DNA from: an uncultured Parabacteroides sp.
GTDB taxonomy: Bacteria > Bacteroidota > Bacteroidia > Bacteroidales > Tannerellaceae
DNA length: 5,873 nt
Direction of reading: 5' to 3'
Assembly (NCBI GenBank): GCA_900552415.1
Contig: USAD01000183.1
Span: 1-5,873, forward strand
Every line of letters starts with the position of its first letter. The stretch's first letter is position 1. The notes below the pieces were generated by a model. The model was not told the DNA's origin. It saw nothing but the letters and a program-made list of their open reading frames with translations, and searched no databases. Made by a program: the position numbers and the translations under genes. Shown piece by piece: positions 1-5,873 of the stretch.

Positions 1-172
1 ACAAAGCTCTATCGAAGTTCAAATCTACTGTAGCAGGATTAGTGTTCGGATTATAAGAACCTATCCTTTCAATAAATTTTCCATCACGTGGAGCCCTGCT
101 GTCCGCAACAACGATCTGATAGAAGGCATAGCCTTTGCGACCGCGTCTTTGTAATCTAATTTTTGTTGCCAT
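1..172 (-). CDS. rpsP: 30S ribosomal protein S16, 5' part (runs off left edge)
   Basis: This is the N-terminal 57 codons of ribosomal protein S16, a component of the small ribosomal subunit that binds 16S rRNA and helps its assembly. The minus-strand ATG is at 172-170 and opens [18 protein letters not shown], the basic first strand of S16. It continues through [15 protein letters not shown] and [15 protein letters not shown], which are the conserved S16 blocks. The frame is open to the window edge, so the C-terminus is missing; from family knowledge, Bacteroidetes S16 proteins often carry an extra Ala/Lys-rich tail, which cannot be checked here. There is no clear Shine-Dalgarno sequence, and the leader is A/T-rich as is usual in this phylum. 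The gene is divergent from the ABC-F gene and has its own well-formed promoter at 231-260. Confidence 0.97.
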   Translation of the reverse strand, partial: MATKIRLQRRGRKGYAFYQIVVADSRAPRDGKFIERIGSYNPNTNPATVDLNFDRAL

Positions 173-230
173 TTTGAATTAATTTGAATTTTGTTTTTAA
201 TGAAGCTACTTGTATCAGCAATTTCGGGCG

Positions 231-260
231 CAAAGGTAGTGTTTATTATTTAACCGACAA
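231..260 (-). promoter_or_regulatory. Bacteroidetes-type promoter driving rpsP
   Basis: On the minus strand, TACCTTTG (238-231) matches the Bacteroidetes -7 consensus TAnnTTTG exactly. A TTG (260-258) lies 19 bp upstream of it, where the -33 element is expected. Transcription would start a few bases past 231, giving an A/T-rich leader of roughly 50 nt before the rpsP ATG at 172. This fits recognition by the divergent primary sigma factor of the phylum. The call rests on motif and spacing only. Confidence 0.7.
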
Positions 261-277
261 GGGTTTCACTCTATTTT

Positions 278-309
278 TTTCGCTGATATCACGAATATCC
301 GTATCTTTG
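278..309 (+). promoter_or_regulatory. Bacteroidetes-type promoter driving the ABC-F gene
   Basis: TATCTTTG at 302-309 is an exact match to the -7 consensus TAnnTTTG. A T-rich run ending around 278-280 sits about 21 bp upstream and could serve as the -33 element, although it is less distinct than the rpsP one. Transcription would begin near 315, about 33 nt before the ATG at 349. This placement is a main reason for rejecting the longer reading frame that begins at 184, because those codons would lie upstream of the transcript. Confidence 0.65.
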
Positions 310-348
310 CCCCTCTTTTATAACAAGTACTCACATATTATTCATCTT

Positions 349-1986
349 ATGATTTCTGTTGACGGATTAACAGTTGAATTCGGAGGGACTACCCTCTTTT
401 CGGATATATCTTTCGTTATCAACGAGAAAGACCGTATCGCCCTGATGGGTAAAAACGGCGCTGGCAAATCGACGCTGCTCAAGATCCTGGCGGGTGTCCG
501 GGAACCGACCAGAGGAAAAGTCTCCGCGCCCAAAGATACGGTTATCGCCTATTTGCCCCAACACCTGATGACCGAAGACGGACGAACCGTTTTCGACGAG
601 ACCGCCCAAGCTTTCGCCCACCTTCACGCCATGGAGGCGGAAATCGAGGCAATCAACAAGGAGCTGGAGACCCGGACCGACTACGAATCGGACGAATTTA
701 TGGCCTTGATCGAGCGGGTCTCGACCTTGAGCGAGAAATTCTACGCCATCGAGGAGATCAATTATGACGCGGATATTGAGAAAACGCTGATTGGACTTGG
801 ATTTAAGCGAAGTGACTTCAACCGACAGACCAGTGAGTTCAGCGGTGGCTGGCGTATGCGAATAGAGCTGGCAAAGCTCCTTCTGCGCAAACCGGATGTC
901 CTGCTGCTCGACGAGCCGACCAACCATCTCGACATTGAGTCGATCCAATGGCTGGAGGATTTCCTGATCGAGAGCGGCCAGGCGGTTGTTGTCATCAGTC
1001 ACGACCGGGCTTTTGTCGATCACATCACCACACGGACCATCGAGGTGACCATGGGCCGCATCTACGATTATAAGGTAAACTACAGCCAATATCTGCAATT
1101 ACGCAAGGAACGCCGCGAACAGCAGCAAAAGGCTTACGACGAGCAACAGAAGATGATCGCCGAGACCAAGGAGTTCATCGAGCGATTCAAGGGAACCTAT
1201 TCCAAGACGCTCCAGGTGCAAAGCCGTGTGAAAATGCTTGAGAAGCTGGAAATCCTTGAGGTAGATGAGGAAGACACTTCCGCTCTTCGGCTGAAGTTTC
1301 CGCCTTCCCCTCGCTCCGGTTCCTATCCTGTTATTATAGAAGGCGTATCCAAAGCTTTTGGCGACCATGTCGTGTTCCGCAACGCGAACCTGACTATCGA
1401 GCGTGGCGACAAGATCGCTTTTGTCGGACGTAATGGAGAAGGTAAGTCTACCCTCGTTAAATGCATTATGAAAGAGCTGGATCACGAGGGAACATTGACC
1501 ATCGGCCATAACGTACAAATCGGTTATTTCGCCCAGAATCAGGCTTCCCTACTCGACGAGAACCTGACCGTATTCCAGACGATCGATGACGTGGCCAAGG
1601 GCGACATCCCCAACAAGATCAAGGATCTGCTTGGCGCGTTCATGTTCGGTGGCGAGAATTCGGCCAAGAAGGTAAAGGTCCTTTCCGGAGGCGAGCGTAC
1701 CCGGTTGGCGATGATCAAGCTCCTGCTCGAACCGGTCAACCTGCTTATCCTCGACGAGCCTACCAACCATCTCGACATGAAAACAAAAGATATCCTGAAG
1801 CAAGCCCTGATGGATTACGACGGAACGCTGATCGTTGTCTCACACGACCGGGATTTCCTGGATGGCCTCGTCACTAAGGTCTACGAATTCGGCAACCAGA
1901 AAGTAACGGAGCACCTGGAAGGCATCTACGACTTCATGCGACGGAAGAAGATGGAAAGCCTGCGAGAGCTGGAGCGGAAAAATTAA
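349..1986 (+). CDS. ABC-F family ATPase (ribosome-associated, two ABC domains)
   Basis: This encodes a 545-residue soluble protein with two ATP-binding cassettes and no membrane segments, the ABC-F layout. Family members bind the ribosomal E site and act as translation factors or, in some branches, antibiotic-protection factors. Domain 1 has Walker A GKNGAGKST (residues 34-42), signature FSGGW (164-168), Walker B LLLDEP with D188 and E189, and SHDR (217-220). The charged Q/E/K-rich linker from about 245 to 320 is the region that reaches toward P-site tRNA in known members. Domain 2 has GRNGEGKST (360-368), LSGGE (445-449), LILDEP with D469 and E470, and SHDR (498-501). Both catalytic glutamates are present, so ATPase activity is expected. 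The tail is short and basic, without the long C-terminal coiled coil of Uup. I chose the ATG at 349 because MISVDGLTVEFGG begins the first domain directly and the frame upstream covers the promoters. The exact subfamily, and any resistance role, cannot be told from sequence alone; a housekeeping role beside rpsP is more likely. Confidence 0.95.
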   Translation: MISVDGLTVEFGGTTLFSDISFVINEKDRIALMGKNGAGKSTLLKILAGVREPTRGKVSAPKDTVIAYLPQHLMTEDGRTVFDETAQAFAHLHAMEAEIEAINKELETRTDYESDEFMALIERVSTLSEKFYAIEEINYDADIEKTLIGLGFKRSDFNRQTSEFSGGWRMRIELAKLLLRKPDVLLLDEPTNHLDIESIQWLEDFLIESGQAVVVISHDRAFVDHITTRTIEVTMGRIYDYKVNYSQYLQLRKERREQQQKAYDEQQKMIAETKEFIERFKGTYSKTLQVQSRVKMLEKLEILEVDEEDTSALRLKFPPSPRSGSYPVIIEGVSKAFGDHVVFRNANLTIERGDKIAFVGRNGEGKSTLVKCIMKELDHEGTLTIGHNVQIGYFAQNQASLLDENLTVFQTIDDVAKGDIPNKIKDLLGAFMFGGENSAKKVKVLSGGERTRLAMIKLLLEPVNLLILDEPTNHLDMKTKDILKQALMDYDGTLIVVSHDRDFLDGLVTKVYEFGNQKVTEHLEGIYDFMRRKKMESLRELERKN

Positions 1987-3491
1987 AATCGCCATCCCAA
2001 GGAGAGCTTAATGTCGTAAGTTGAGCTCTCCACATCTTCAAAATACTTATATTTAGTGTGCCGCGAGAAAAAGCGATTGCTCCAGGCCAGGCTCCAACCT
2101 TGCCGTGAGGCATAGGCGAACGTCGCCGAGAAGACGGTTAGTCTGGCATTGCTTTTCTCGCCCTGCACATTAAGTGTCGTCAAGTCCGTATTATCCCAAT
2201 CCAAGCCCGGCTCGTAACCCTTCCATGTAAATATATGATAATTCTCCAAATCCAACTGGAAAGACCAACGCTTATCATAAACCACACCGGCGTAACTCTT
2301 CACGCTGTAACCGCTTCCCAGGTTATAATCACGCTCCTCCAGTTGCAGATAATCCGACAAGCTGGCGCCCAATCCAATAGCGTTCGCGTAAAAAGTAGCG
2401 AAAACATCCACCTTGTCATGATCTCCATTCTTATAATAGATCAATCCGGGTCCCAAAGCCGCAGTCTGGGAAATGCGATAAGGTACGGAAGATTGGCCAC
2501 TCCCCTCTTTCAATGCCGAGTCGTAATAGTCAAAATGCTGGAAAACGCCAGCGGCCAATCGTCTGCTGCCCTTCTCCCAAACCTTCTTTCCCCATAAGGC
2601 TCCGATAGCGCTTACCTGACTGATCAAAGGCTGTGACGAGAAGAAATCAAATCCACCCCGAAGGATAAACCACTCGTATGGCTGATAGTAATCATCGTTA
2701 AAAGGATCACCATAATCCAGCCGAAGCCCAACCTCCATACCCGCCATTCCTGAGCCGGGCCGTTCTTGCTCAGCGAGAAATCGAGGACCGGCACTAAGCA
2801 TAAAAAGGACGGGCACAGAAGTGAACGACCGCCCTTTCGAAGGGCTTTTCCGCCAGGCGTCGCCTGAGATCAAGCGATTGATGCCCCGCACCGGCGAAAC
2901 CAGGCCTGCCAGGACCTCACGCCCGACACGTTCCAATCCAGTCGTCCGGTCATCAATAAATAGATCAGACAAACGAAAGGTTATCTCTCCCAACTCGATT
3001 CCCCCGAAAGTTGTCGCCAGCATATCATTGATAGATGGCGGCTCGGCTTCCATAAAAAACTCCCACATCAGGCTTCCGCCCGCCGTAAAAGGTATGGATT
3101 GCCAAAAGTTCATGCCATTGCTCCGGGCCGCATTATAATAAAGTGAACCATGATATGGATGTGCCACAAGATTTGTCGAGAACTTATCCGTATCCCAAAC
3201 AGGCCCTGTCCGAAAATTAGACTTGATGGTTTGCCAATTGATCCGTGCGAAATCCTCATTCATTACGAAACGGTCAAACCCCCAAACTCCCAGATTCAAA
3301 GCGGCAACCTCAGCTACAGCCTTCCATGGTTTTGGAGAGATCACCCGCACGGAATCATCATAATAAATCCTCGCCCCTTCCATCGGAAACCGTTGGGCAA
3401 AAGAAAAACTCGCTGTGCCGAGAAAGGCAGCAAGAAACGCCATCCCTCGAAACCGACACATTCCCCGTCTCAAAATAGTTCTCCACTTCAT
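1983..3491 (-). CDS. DUF3943 domain protein, probable outer-membrane beta-barrel
   Basis: This encodes a 502-residue predicted exported protein of unknown function. The N-terminus is a signal peptide: basic MKWRTILRRGMCRFRG, a hydrophobic stretch at residues 17-31, and a likely cleavage after SFA at A32. M11 or M17 are possible alternative starts that would also keep the hydrophobic core. Residues about 50-190 carry what I recognise as DUF3943 features: FDRFVMNE (72-79), HPYHGSLYYNAARSNG (111-126), then PPSINDM and an acidic/glycine segment GGIELGE. The remaining roughly 300 residues alternate aromatic and polar residues in strand-like blocks, and the protein ends SLGWRF with a terminal Phe, the usual signal for barrel insertion by the Bam machinery. 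An outer-membrane location is therefore inferred; substrate and role are unknown. It is convergent with the ABC-F gene, overlapping it by 4 nt, and divergent from the TRIC gene, so it is probably transcribed alone. Confidence 0.85.
   Translation of the reverse strand: MKWRTILRRGMCRFRGMAFLAAFLGTASFSFAQRFPMEGARIYYDDSVRVISPKPWKAVAEVAALNLGVWGFDRFVMNEDFARINWQTIKSNFRTGPVWDTDKFSTNLVAHPYHGSLYYNAARSNGMNFWQSIPFTAGGSLMWEFFMEAEPPSINDMLATTFGGIELGEITFRLSDLFIDDRTTGLERVGREVLAGLVSPVRGINRLISGDAWRKSPSKGRSFTSVPVLFMLSAGPRFLAEQERPGSGMAGMEVGLRLDYGDPFNDDYYQPYEWFILRGGFDFFSSQPLISQVSAIGALWGKKVWEKGSRRLAAGVFQHFDYYDSALKEGSGQSSVPYRISQTAALGPGLIYYKNGDHDKVDVFATFYANAIGLGASLSDYLQLEERDYNLGSGYSVKSYAGVVYDKRWSFQLDLENYHIFTWKGYEPGLDWDNTDLTTLNVQGEKSNARLTVFSATFAYASRQGWSLAWSNRFFSRHTKYKYFEDVESSTYDIKLSLGWRF
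2001..2031. terminator. Inverted repeat, possible terminator for the ABC-F transcript
   Basis: GGAGAGCT (2001-2008) and AGCTCTCC (2024-2031) form a perfect 8-bp inverted repeat. In plus-strand RNA, pairing can extend inward by a G-U, two A-U and another G-U pair, giving about 12 bp around a 7-nt loop. It begins 15 bp after the ABC-F stop codon, where a terminator is expected, yet it lies wholly inside the last codons of the convergent DUF3943 gene. There is no good U-run after it on the plus strand (CACATCTTCA follows), so classical intrinsic termination is uncertain; it could instead protect the 3' end or be coincidental. Confidence 0.4.
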
Positions 3492-3612
3492 ATAATGTTT
3501 AACAAGTCATCCTCGAAATTGTTTATCGCCATTCACCAAAGAAAAAGAGCAATCTTTCGATGGGTTATATACATTATTGGGAACTATTGATTAATTTCGC
3601 GGTAAAAACAAA
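3492..3612. promoter_or_regulatory. Divergent intergenic region with weak promoter candidates on both strands
   Basis: This 121-bp A/T-rich gap must hold the promoters for the DUF3943 gene (minus) and the TRIC-ansA-MBL cluster (plus). No perfect TAnnTTTG is present. Single-mismatch candidates are TAATTTCG at 3592-3599 on the plus strand, which would leave a leader of only about 7 nt before the ATG at 3613, and TTTCTTTG at 3544-3537 on the minus strand, about 45 nt before that gene's ATG. Neither has a convincing TTG at the -33 position, so the sites are tentative and the region may depend on an activator or another sigma factor. Confidence 0.35.
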
Positions 3613-4224
3613 ATGATAGATTTTATCACGCTTTGCGACTATGTTGGGACATTTGCGTTTGCCATAAGTGGTATTCGACTGGCTTCCGCTAAACAATTTG
3701 ATTGGTTTGGGGCTTATGTTGTCGGTCTGGTAACCGCCGTTGGTGGCGGAACGCTCAGGGACATCATGCTGAACACCATTCCATTTTGGATGACCCAGGC
3801 TTCCTACATGATCGTCTCCGGCCTGGCGCTCCTTTTCGTGATCGCCTTCCGGAAATACGTCATCAGGCTGAACAACACGTTCTTCATATTCGACGCGATC
3901 GGTTTGGGCCTGTTTATGGTCGTCGGTTTGGCGAAGAGCCTTGAATTTGGATTCCCGATCTGGGTCGCCATTGTCATGGGTACAATTACCGGAGCGTTCG
4001 GCGGAATGCTGCGCGACATACTCATTAACGAGGAACCCTTGATTTTCCGTAAGGATATTTACGCGCTTGCCTGCGTATTCGGGGGACTCGTATATTGGGG
4101 ATGCCTCCTGACACCGATGAGCGAGGCCATGACGCAATTCACCGCGGCCACGAGCGTATTCCTGGCCCGGGTCATCGCTGTCAAGTACCATATTAGCCTT
4201 CCGGTGTTAAAAGGCGAGGAATAA
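3613..4224 (+). CDS. Trimeric intracellular cation (TRIC) channel family / UPF0126 membrane protein
   Basis: This encodes a 203-residue inner-membrane protein of the prokaryotic TRIC family (UPF0126, E. coli YicG-like), whose characterised relatives form homotrimeric monovalent-cation channels. The protein shows the family's internal duplication. Each half contains a glycine-rich kinked helix ending in an Arg-Asp pair: AVGGGTLRD (residues 42-50) and GAFGGMLRD (127-135). About seven hydrophobic segments are visible, from FITLCDYVGTFAFAISGI at the N-terminus to the segment around residues 170-190. The length is normal for the family and both halves are intact. The ATG at 3613 gives a short N-terminus that enters the first helix at once, preceded by an A-rich leader without a Shine-Dalgarno sequence. 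It is the first gene of a plus-strand cluster, with ansA starting 32 bp after its stop. Ion selectivity cannot be read from the sequence. Confidence 0.92.
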   Translation: MIDFITLCDYVGTFAFAISGIRLASAKQFDWFGAYVVGLVTAVGGGTLRDIMLNTIPFWMTQASYMIVSGLALLFVIAFRKYVIRLNNTFFIFDAIGLGLFMVVGLAKSLEFGFPIWVAIVMGTITGAFGGMLRDILINEEPLIFRKDIYALACVFGGLVYWGCLLTPMSEAMTQFTAATSVFLARVIAVKYHISLPVLKGEE

Positions 4225-4256
4225 TTTTGATAAACCTGTGTAATCTCGTAAGAATT

Positions 4257-5318
4257 ATGATAAATACTCAACAAGAAAGAGCATCGATTTTGCTCATCTA
4301 TACAGGCGGAACCATTGGTATGATCGAGAATCCCGAGACCGGCGTTCTTGAGTCGTTCAATTTTCAGCATTTGAAAGACAATATGCCTGAGTTAAAAAAG
4401 CTGGGGTATAATGTCTCCACCATCCAATTCGATCCGCCACTCGACTCCTCCGATGTCGGACCGGACTCATGGATGAAGATCGTCAAGATCATCGCCGAGA
4501 ACTACCAGAAATATAACGGATTCGTCGTACTTCACGGGACCGACACCATGTCTTATACAGCCTCGGCGTTAAGCTTCATGCTCGAGAATCTAAGCAAACC
4601 GGTTATTCTCACCGGTTCTCAGCTGCCGATCGGCATGTTGAGGACAGATGGAAAAGAGAACCTCATTACAGCTATCGAGATCGCGGCGGCCCAGGAGAAT
4701 GGTGTGCCCCTAGTGCCCGAAGTATGTATCTTTTTCGAGAATGTCCTGTTGAGGGGAAATCGTACGAGCAAAATCAACGCCGATAATTTCAATGCGTTCC
4801 GCTCGTACAACTATCCATCATTGGCGCAAGCCGGCATCTACATTAAATATGACTTGGCGCAAGTCTATCATCCGGTTTCCAGAAAACCGTTGAAACCCCA
4901 TTATCTTCTCGATCGCAACATCGCGATCCTGAAAATATTCCCGGGCATCTCACAACAAGTCGTGGAAAGCATCTTGAACATTCCGGGGCTGAAAGGTGTT
5001 GTCATGGAAACGTTCGGCAGCGGCAATGCTCCATCGCAAGAATGGTTCTTGCATTCATTAAAAGAGGCAGTCGACCGGGGAATCGTCATCGTAAACGTCA
5101 CGCAATGCCGGGCCGGAAGCGTCGAGATGCACCGTTACGAGACCGGCCACAAACTTCTTGAGGCTGGCGTGATCAGCGGGTTCGATAGCACCACGGAAAG
5201 CGCTGTCGTAAAATTAATGTTTTTATTTGGCCATGGACTCAGTCCGGAAGAGGTTAAGGAACACATGAATTGTTCCCTGATCGGAGAAGTCACCATCCCC
5301 GAGACCTTTCGTCCCTGA
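4257..5318 (+). CDS. ansA: Type I L-asparaginase (AnsA family)
   Basis: This encodes a 353-residue asparaginase that hydrolyses L-asparagine to aspartate and ammonia. There is no signal peptide, so it should be cytoplasmic, as for AnsA (type I) rather than periplasmic AnsB. The N-terminal motif IYTGGTIGM (residues 14-22) supplies the nucleophilic Thr, T19. HGTDTMSYTASALSFMLEN begins at H93 and supplies T95 and D96, and RGNRTSK gives the catalytic Lys K172. GSGNAPSQ and NVTQCRAGSVEM (C284) are further conserved blocks. I chose the ATG at 4257 because it precedes the first strand by a family-typical length; an in-frame TTG at 4227, just after the upstream stop, would add ten residues (MINLCNLVRI) of no evident use. 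Compared from memory with E. coli AnsA, the active-site residues are kept but two allosteric-site positions differ (R to E251, T to S171). It probably shares a transcript with the flanking TRIC and MBL genes. Confidence 0.94.
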   Translation: MINTQQERASILLIYTGGTIGMIENPETGVLESFNFQHLKDNMPELKKLGYNVSTIQFDPPLDSSDVGPDSWMKIVKIIAENYQKYNGFVVLHGTDTMSYTASALSFMLENLSKPVILTGSQLPIGMLRTDGKENLITAIEIAAAQENGVPLVPEVCIFFENVLLRGNRTSKINADNFNAFRSYNYPSLAQAGIYIKYDLAQVYHPVSRKPLKPHYLLDRNIAILKIFPGISQQVVESILNIPGLKGVVMETFGSGNAPSQEWFLHSLKEAVDRGIVIVNVTQCRAGSVEMHRYETGHKLLEAGVISGFDSTTESAVVKLMFLFGHGLSPEEVKEHMNCSLIGEVTIPETFRP

Positions 5319-5344
5319 TCACTTGGCAATAAAGATCGAGAATT

Positions 5345-5873
5345 ATGGAATTGCGATTTTTAAGTCTAGCCAGTGGAAGCAGCGGCAACTGCTATTACCT
5401 GGGGACACCAGACTTCGGGATTTTGATTGACGCCGGCATCGGCATACGGACCATAAGAAAGGTCCTTAAAGAATATATGATCGACTTCGGTAACATCGCC
5501 GGAGTCATCATAACACACGATCATGCGGATCATATCAAAACGGTCGGCTGCCTGGGCGAGAAATATCACCTGCCCATCCATACGACCGAGGAGGTTCATC
5601 GGGGCATAGACAAGAGCCGCTACGTAGAAGAGCGACTAAGCGACTCCCGACGAATTATTGAGAAAGAGGTTCCGTTTACGATCCGCGATTTCCGAATTAC
5701 CGCTTTCGAGGTTCCACACGACAGTACCGATAATGTCGGCTACTGCATCGAATACGGCGACCATACGTTTACCATAGCCACGGATGTCGGCCATATCACC
5801 GATACAGTAGGTAAATATGTCACACGGGCCAATCACCTCGTCCTGGAAGCGAACTATGACGAGGAGATGCTAA
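5345..5873 (+). CDS. MBL-fold metallo-hydrolase, YycJ/WalJ-like, 5' part (runs off right edge)
   Basis: This is the first 176 codons of a metallo-beta-lactamase-fold hydrolase; the frame is open at the window edge and perhaps 90 residues are missing, given the usual YycJ length. It opens MELRFLSLASGSSGNCYYL, the typical YycJ-type start with the SGSSGN turn. The metal-binding motif THDHADH supplies H58, H60, D62 and H63. VPHDSTDNVGY supplies H125, and ATDVGH supplies D147, the expected bridging aspartate. All ligands seen so far are intact, so it should be a two-metal enzyme in the cytoplasm. Relatives in Firmicutes (YycJ/WalJ) are reported as 5'-exonucleases linked to mismatch repair or to coordinating division with replication; carrying that role over to this protein is inference. 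It starts 26 bp after the ansA stop with no terminator between them, and shares the AGAATTATG start context with ansA. Confidence 0.9.
   Translation, partial: MELRFLSLASGSSGNCYYLGTPDFGILIDAGIGIRTIRKVLKEYMIDFGNIAGVIITHDHADHIKTVGCLGEKYHLPIHTTEEVHRGIDKSRYVEERLSDSRRIIEKEVPFTIRDFRITAFEVPHDSTDNVGYCIEYGDHTFTIATDVGHITDTVGKYVTRANHLVLEANYDEEML

Noticed and set aside
184..348. In-frame 55-codon N-terminal extension of the ABC-F gene starting at ATG 184
   Set aside because: It overlaps both predicted promoters, has no similarity to ABC-F N-termini that I can recognise, and ATG 349 starts the first ABC domain directly.
367..1098. 243-codon open frame on the minus strand opposite the ABC-F gene
   Set aside because: It has no recognisable motifs and lies wholly antisense to a conserved gene; it is best explained by codon bias of the sense gene. 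The same holds for 1099-1518 and 1549-1803.
2235..3590. Several plus-strand open frames (2235-2597, 2821-3138, 3150-3590) within the DUF3943 gene
   Set aside because: They are antisense to a gene with signal peptide, domain motifs and terminal Phe, and none has domain-like content or a supported promoter.
3574..4191. 205-codon open frame on the minus strand opposite the TRIC gene
   Set aside because: The translation is strongly polar and low in conserved character, whereas the sense strand encodes a clear membrane protein with paired GGxxRD motifs.
4227..4256. TTG start for ansA, two bases after the TRIC stop
   Set aside because: A possible coupled start, but the ten extra residues do not fit the family N-terminus and an ATG at 4257 is available.
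4597..4617. AACCGGTT palindrome followed by a second ACCGGT, resembling an operator or hairpin
   Set aside because: It lies inside conserved ansA coding sequence (PVILTGSQ) and the repeats follow from codon choice.

Overview
The window looks like chromosomal DNA from a member of the Bacteroidales; Parabacteroides or a close relative is my guess from protein wording alone, not from a search. Three things support the order. Two intergenic -7 boxes match the Bacteroidetes TAnnTTTG form exactly. Translation starts lack strong Shine-Dalgarno sequences and are preceded by A/T-rich leaders. The gene content (S16 reading [18 protein letters not shown], a DUF3943 outer-membrane-type protein, an AnsA-type asparaginase, a YycJ-like metallo-beta-lactamase-fold protein) is typical of the group. 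The composition is fairly uniform, and I see no mobile element, CRISPR array, tRNA or rRNA.

Layout from left to right. The 5' part of rpsP (ribosomal protein S16) lies on the minus strand and runs off the left edge. A 176-bp divergent intergenic region with two back-to-back promoters separates it from a plus-strand ABC-F ATPase gene. The ABC-F gene meets a minus-strand gene for a DUF3943 outer-membrane-type protein tail to tail, and the two stop codons share one TTAA. A strong inverted repeat sits just inside the end of the DUF3943 gene and may terminate ABC-F transcription. A 121-bp divergent gap follows. Then comes a tight plus-strand cluster: a TRIC/UPF0126 membrane protein, type I L-asparaginase (ansA), and the first 176 codons of a YycJ/WalJ-like metallo-hydrolase that runs off the right edge.

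Functionally the left half is translation: S16 is a small-subunit protein, and ABC-F proteins act on the ribosome. The right half is a probable operon mixing a predicted cation channel, asparagine breakdown and a probable DNA-processing nuclease. No joint pathway is evident from the sequence. I see no clear novel defence or mobile system. The best second-look items are the hairpin inside coding sequence at the convergent junction, the changed allosteric-site residues in the asparaginase, the uncharacterised DUF3943 protein, and the TRIC-ansA-MBL cluster.
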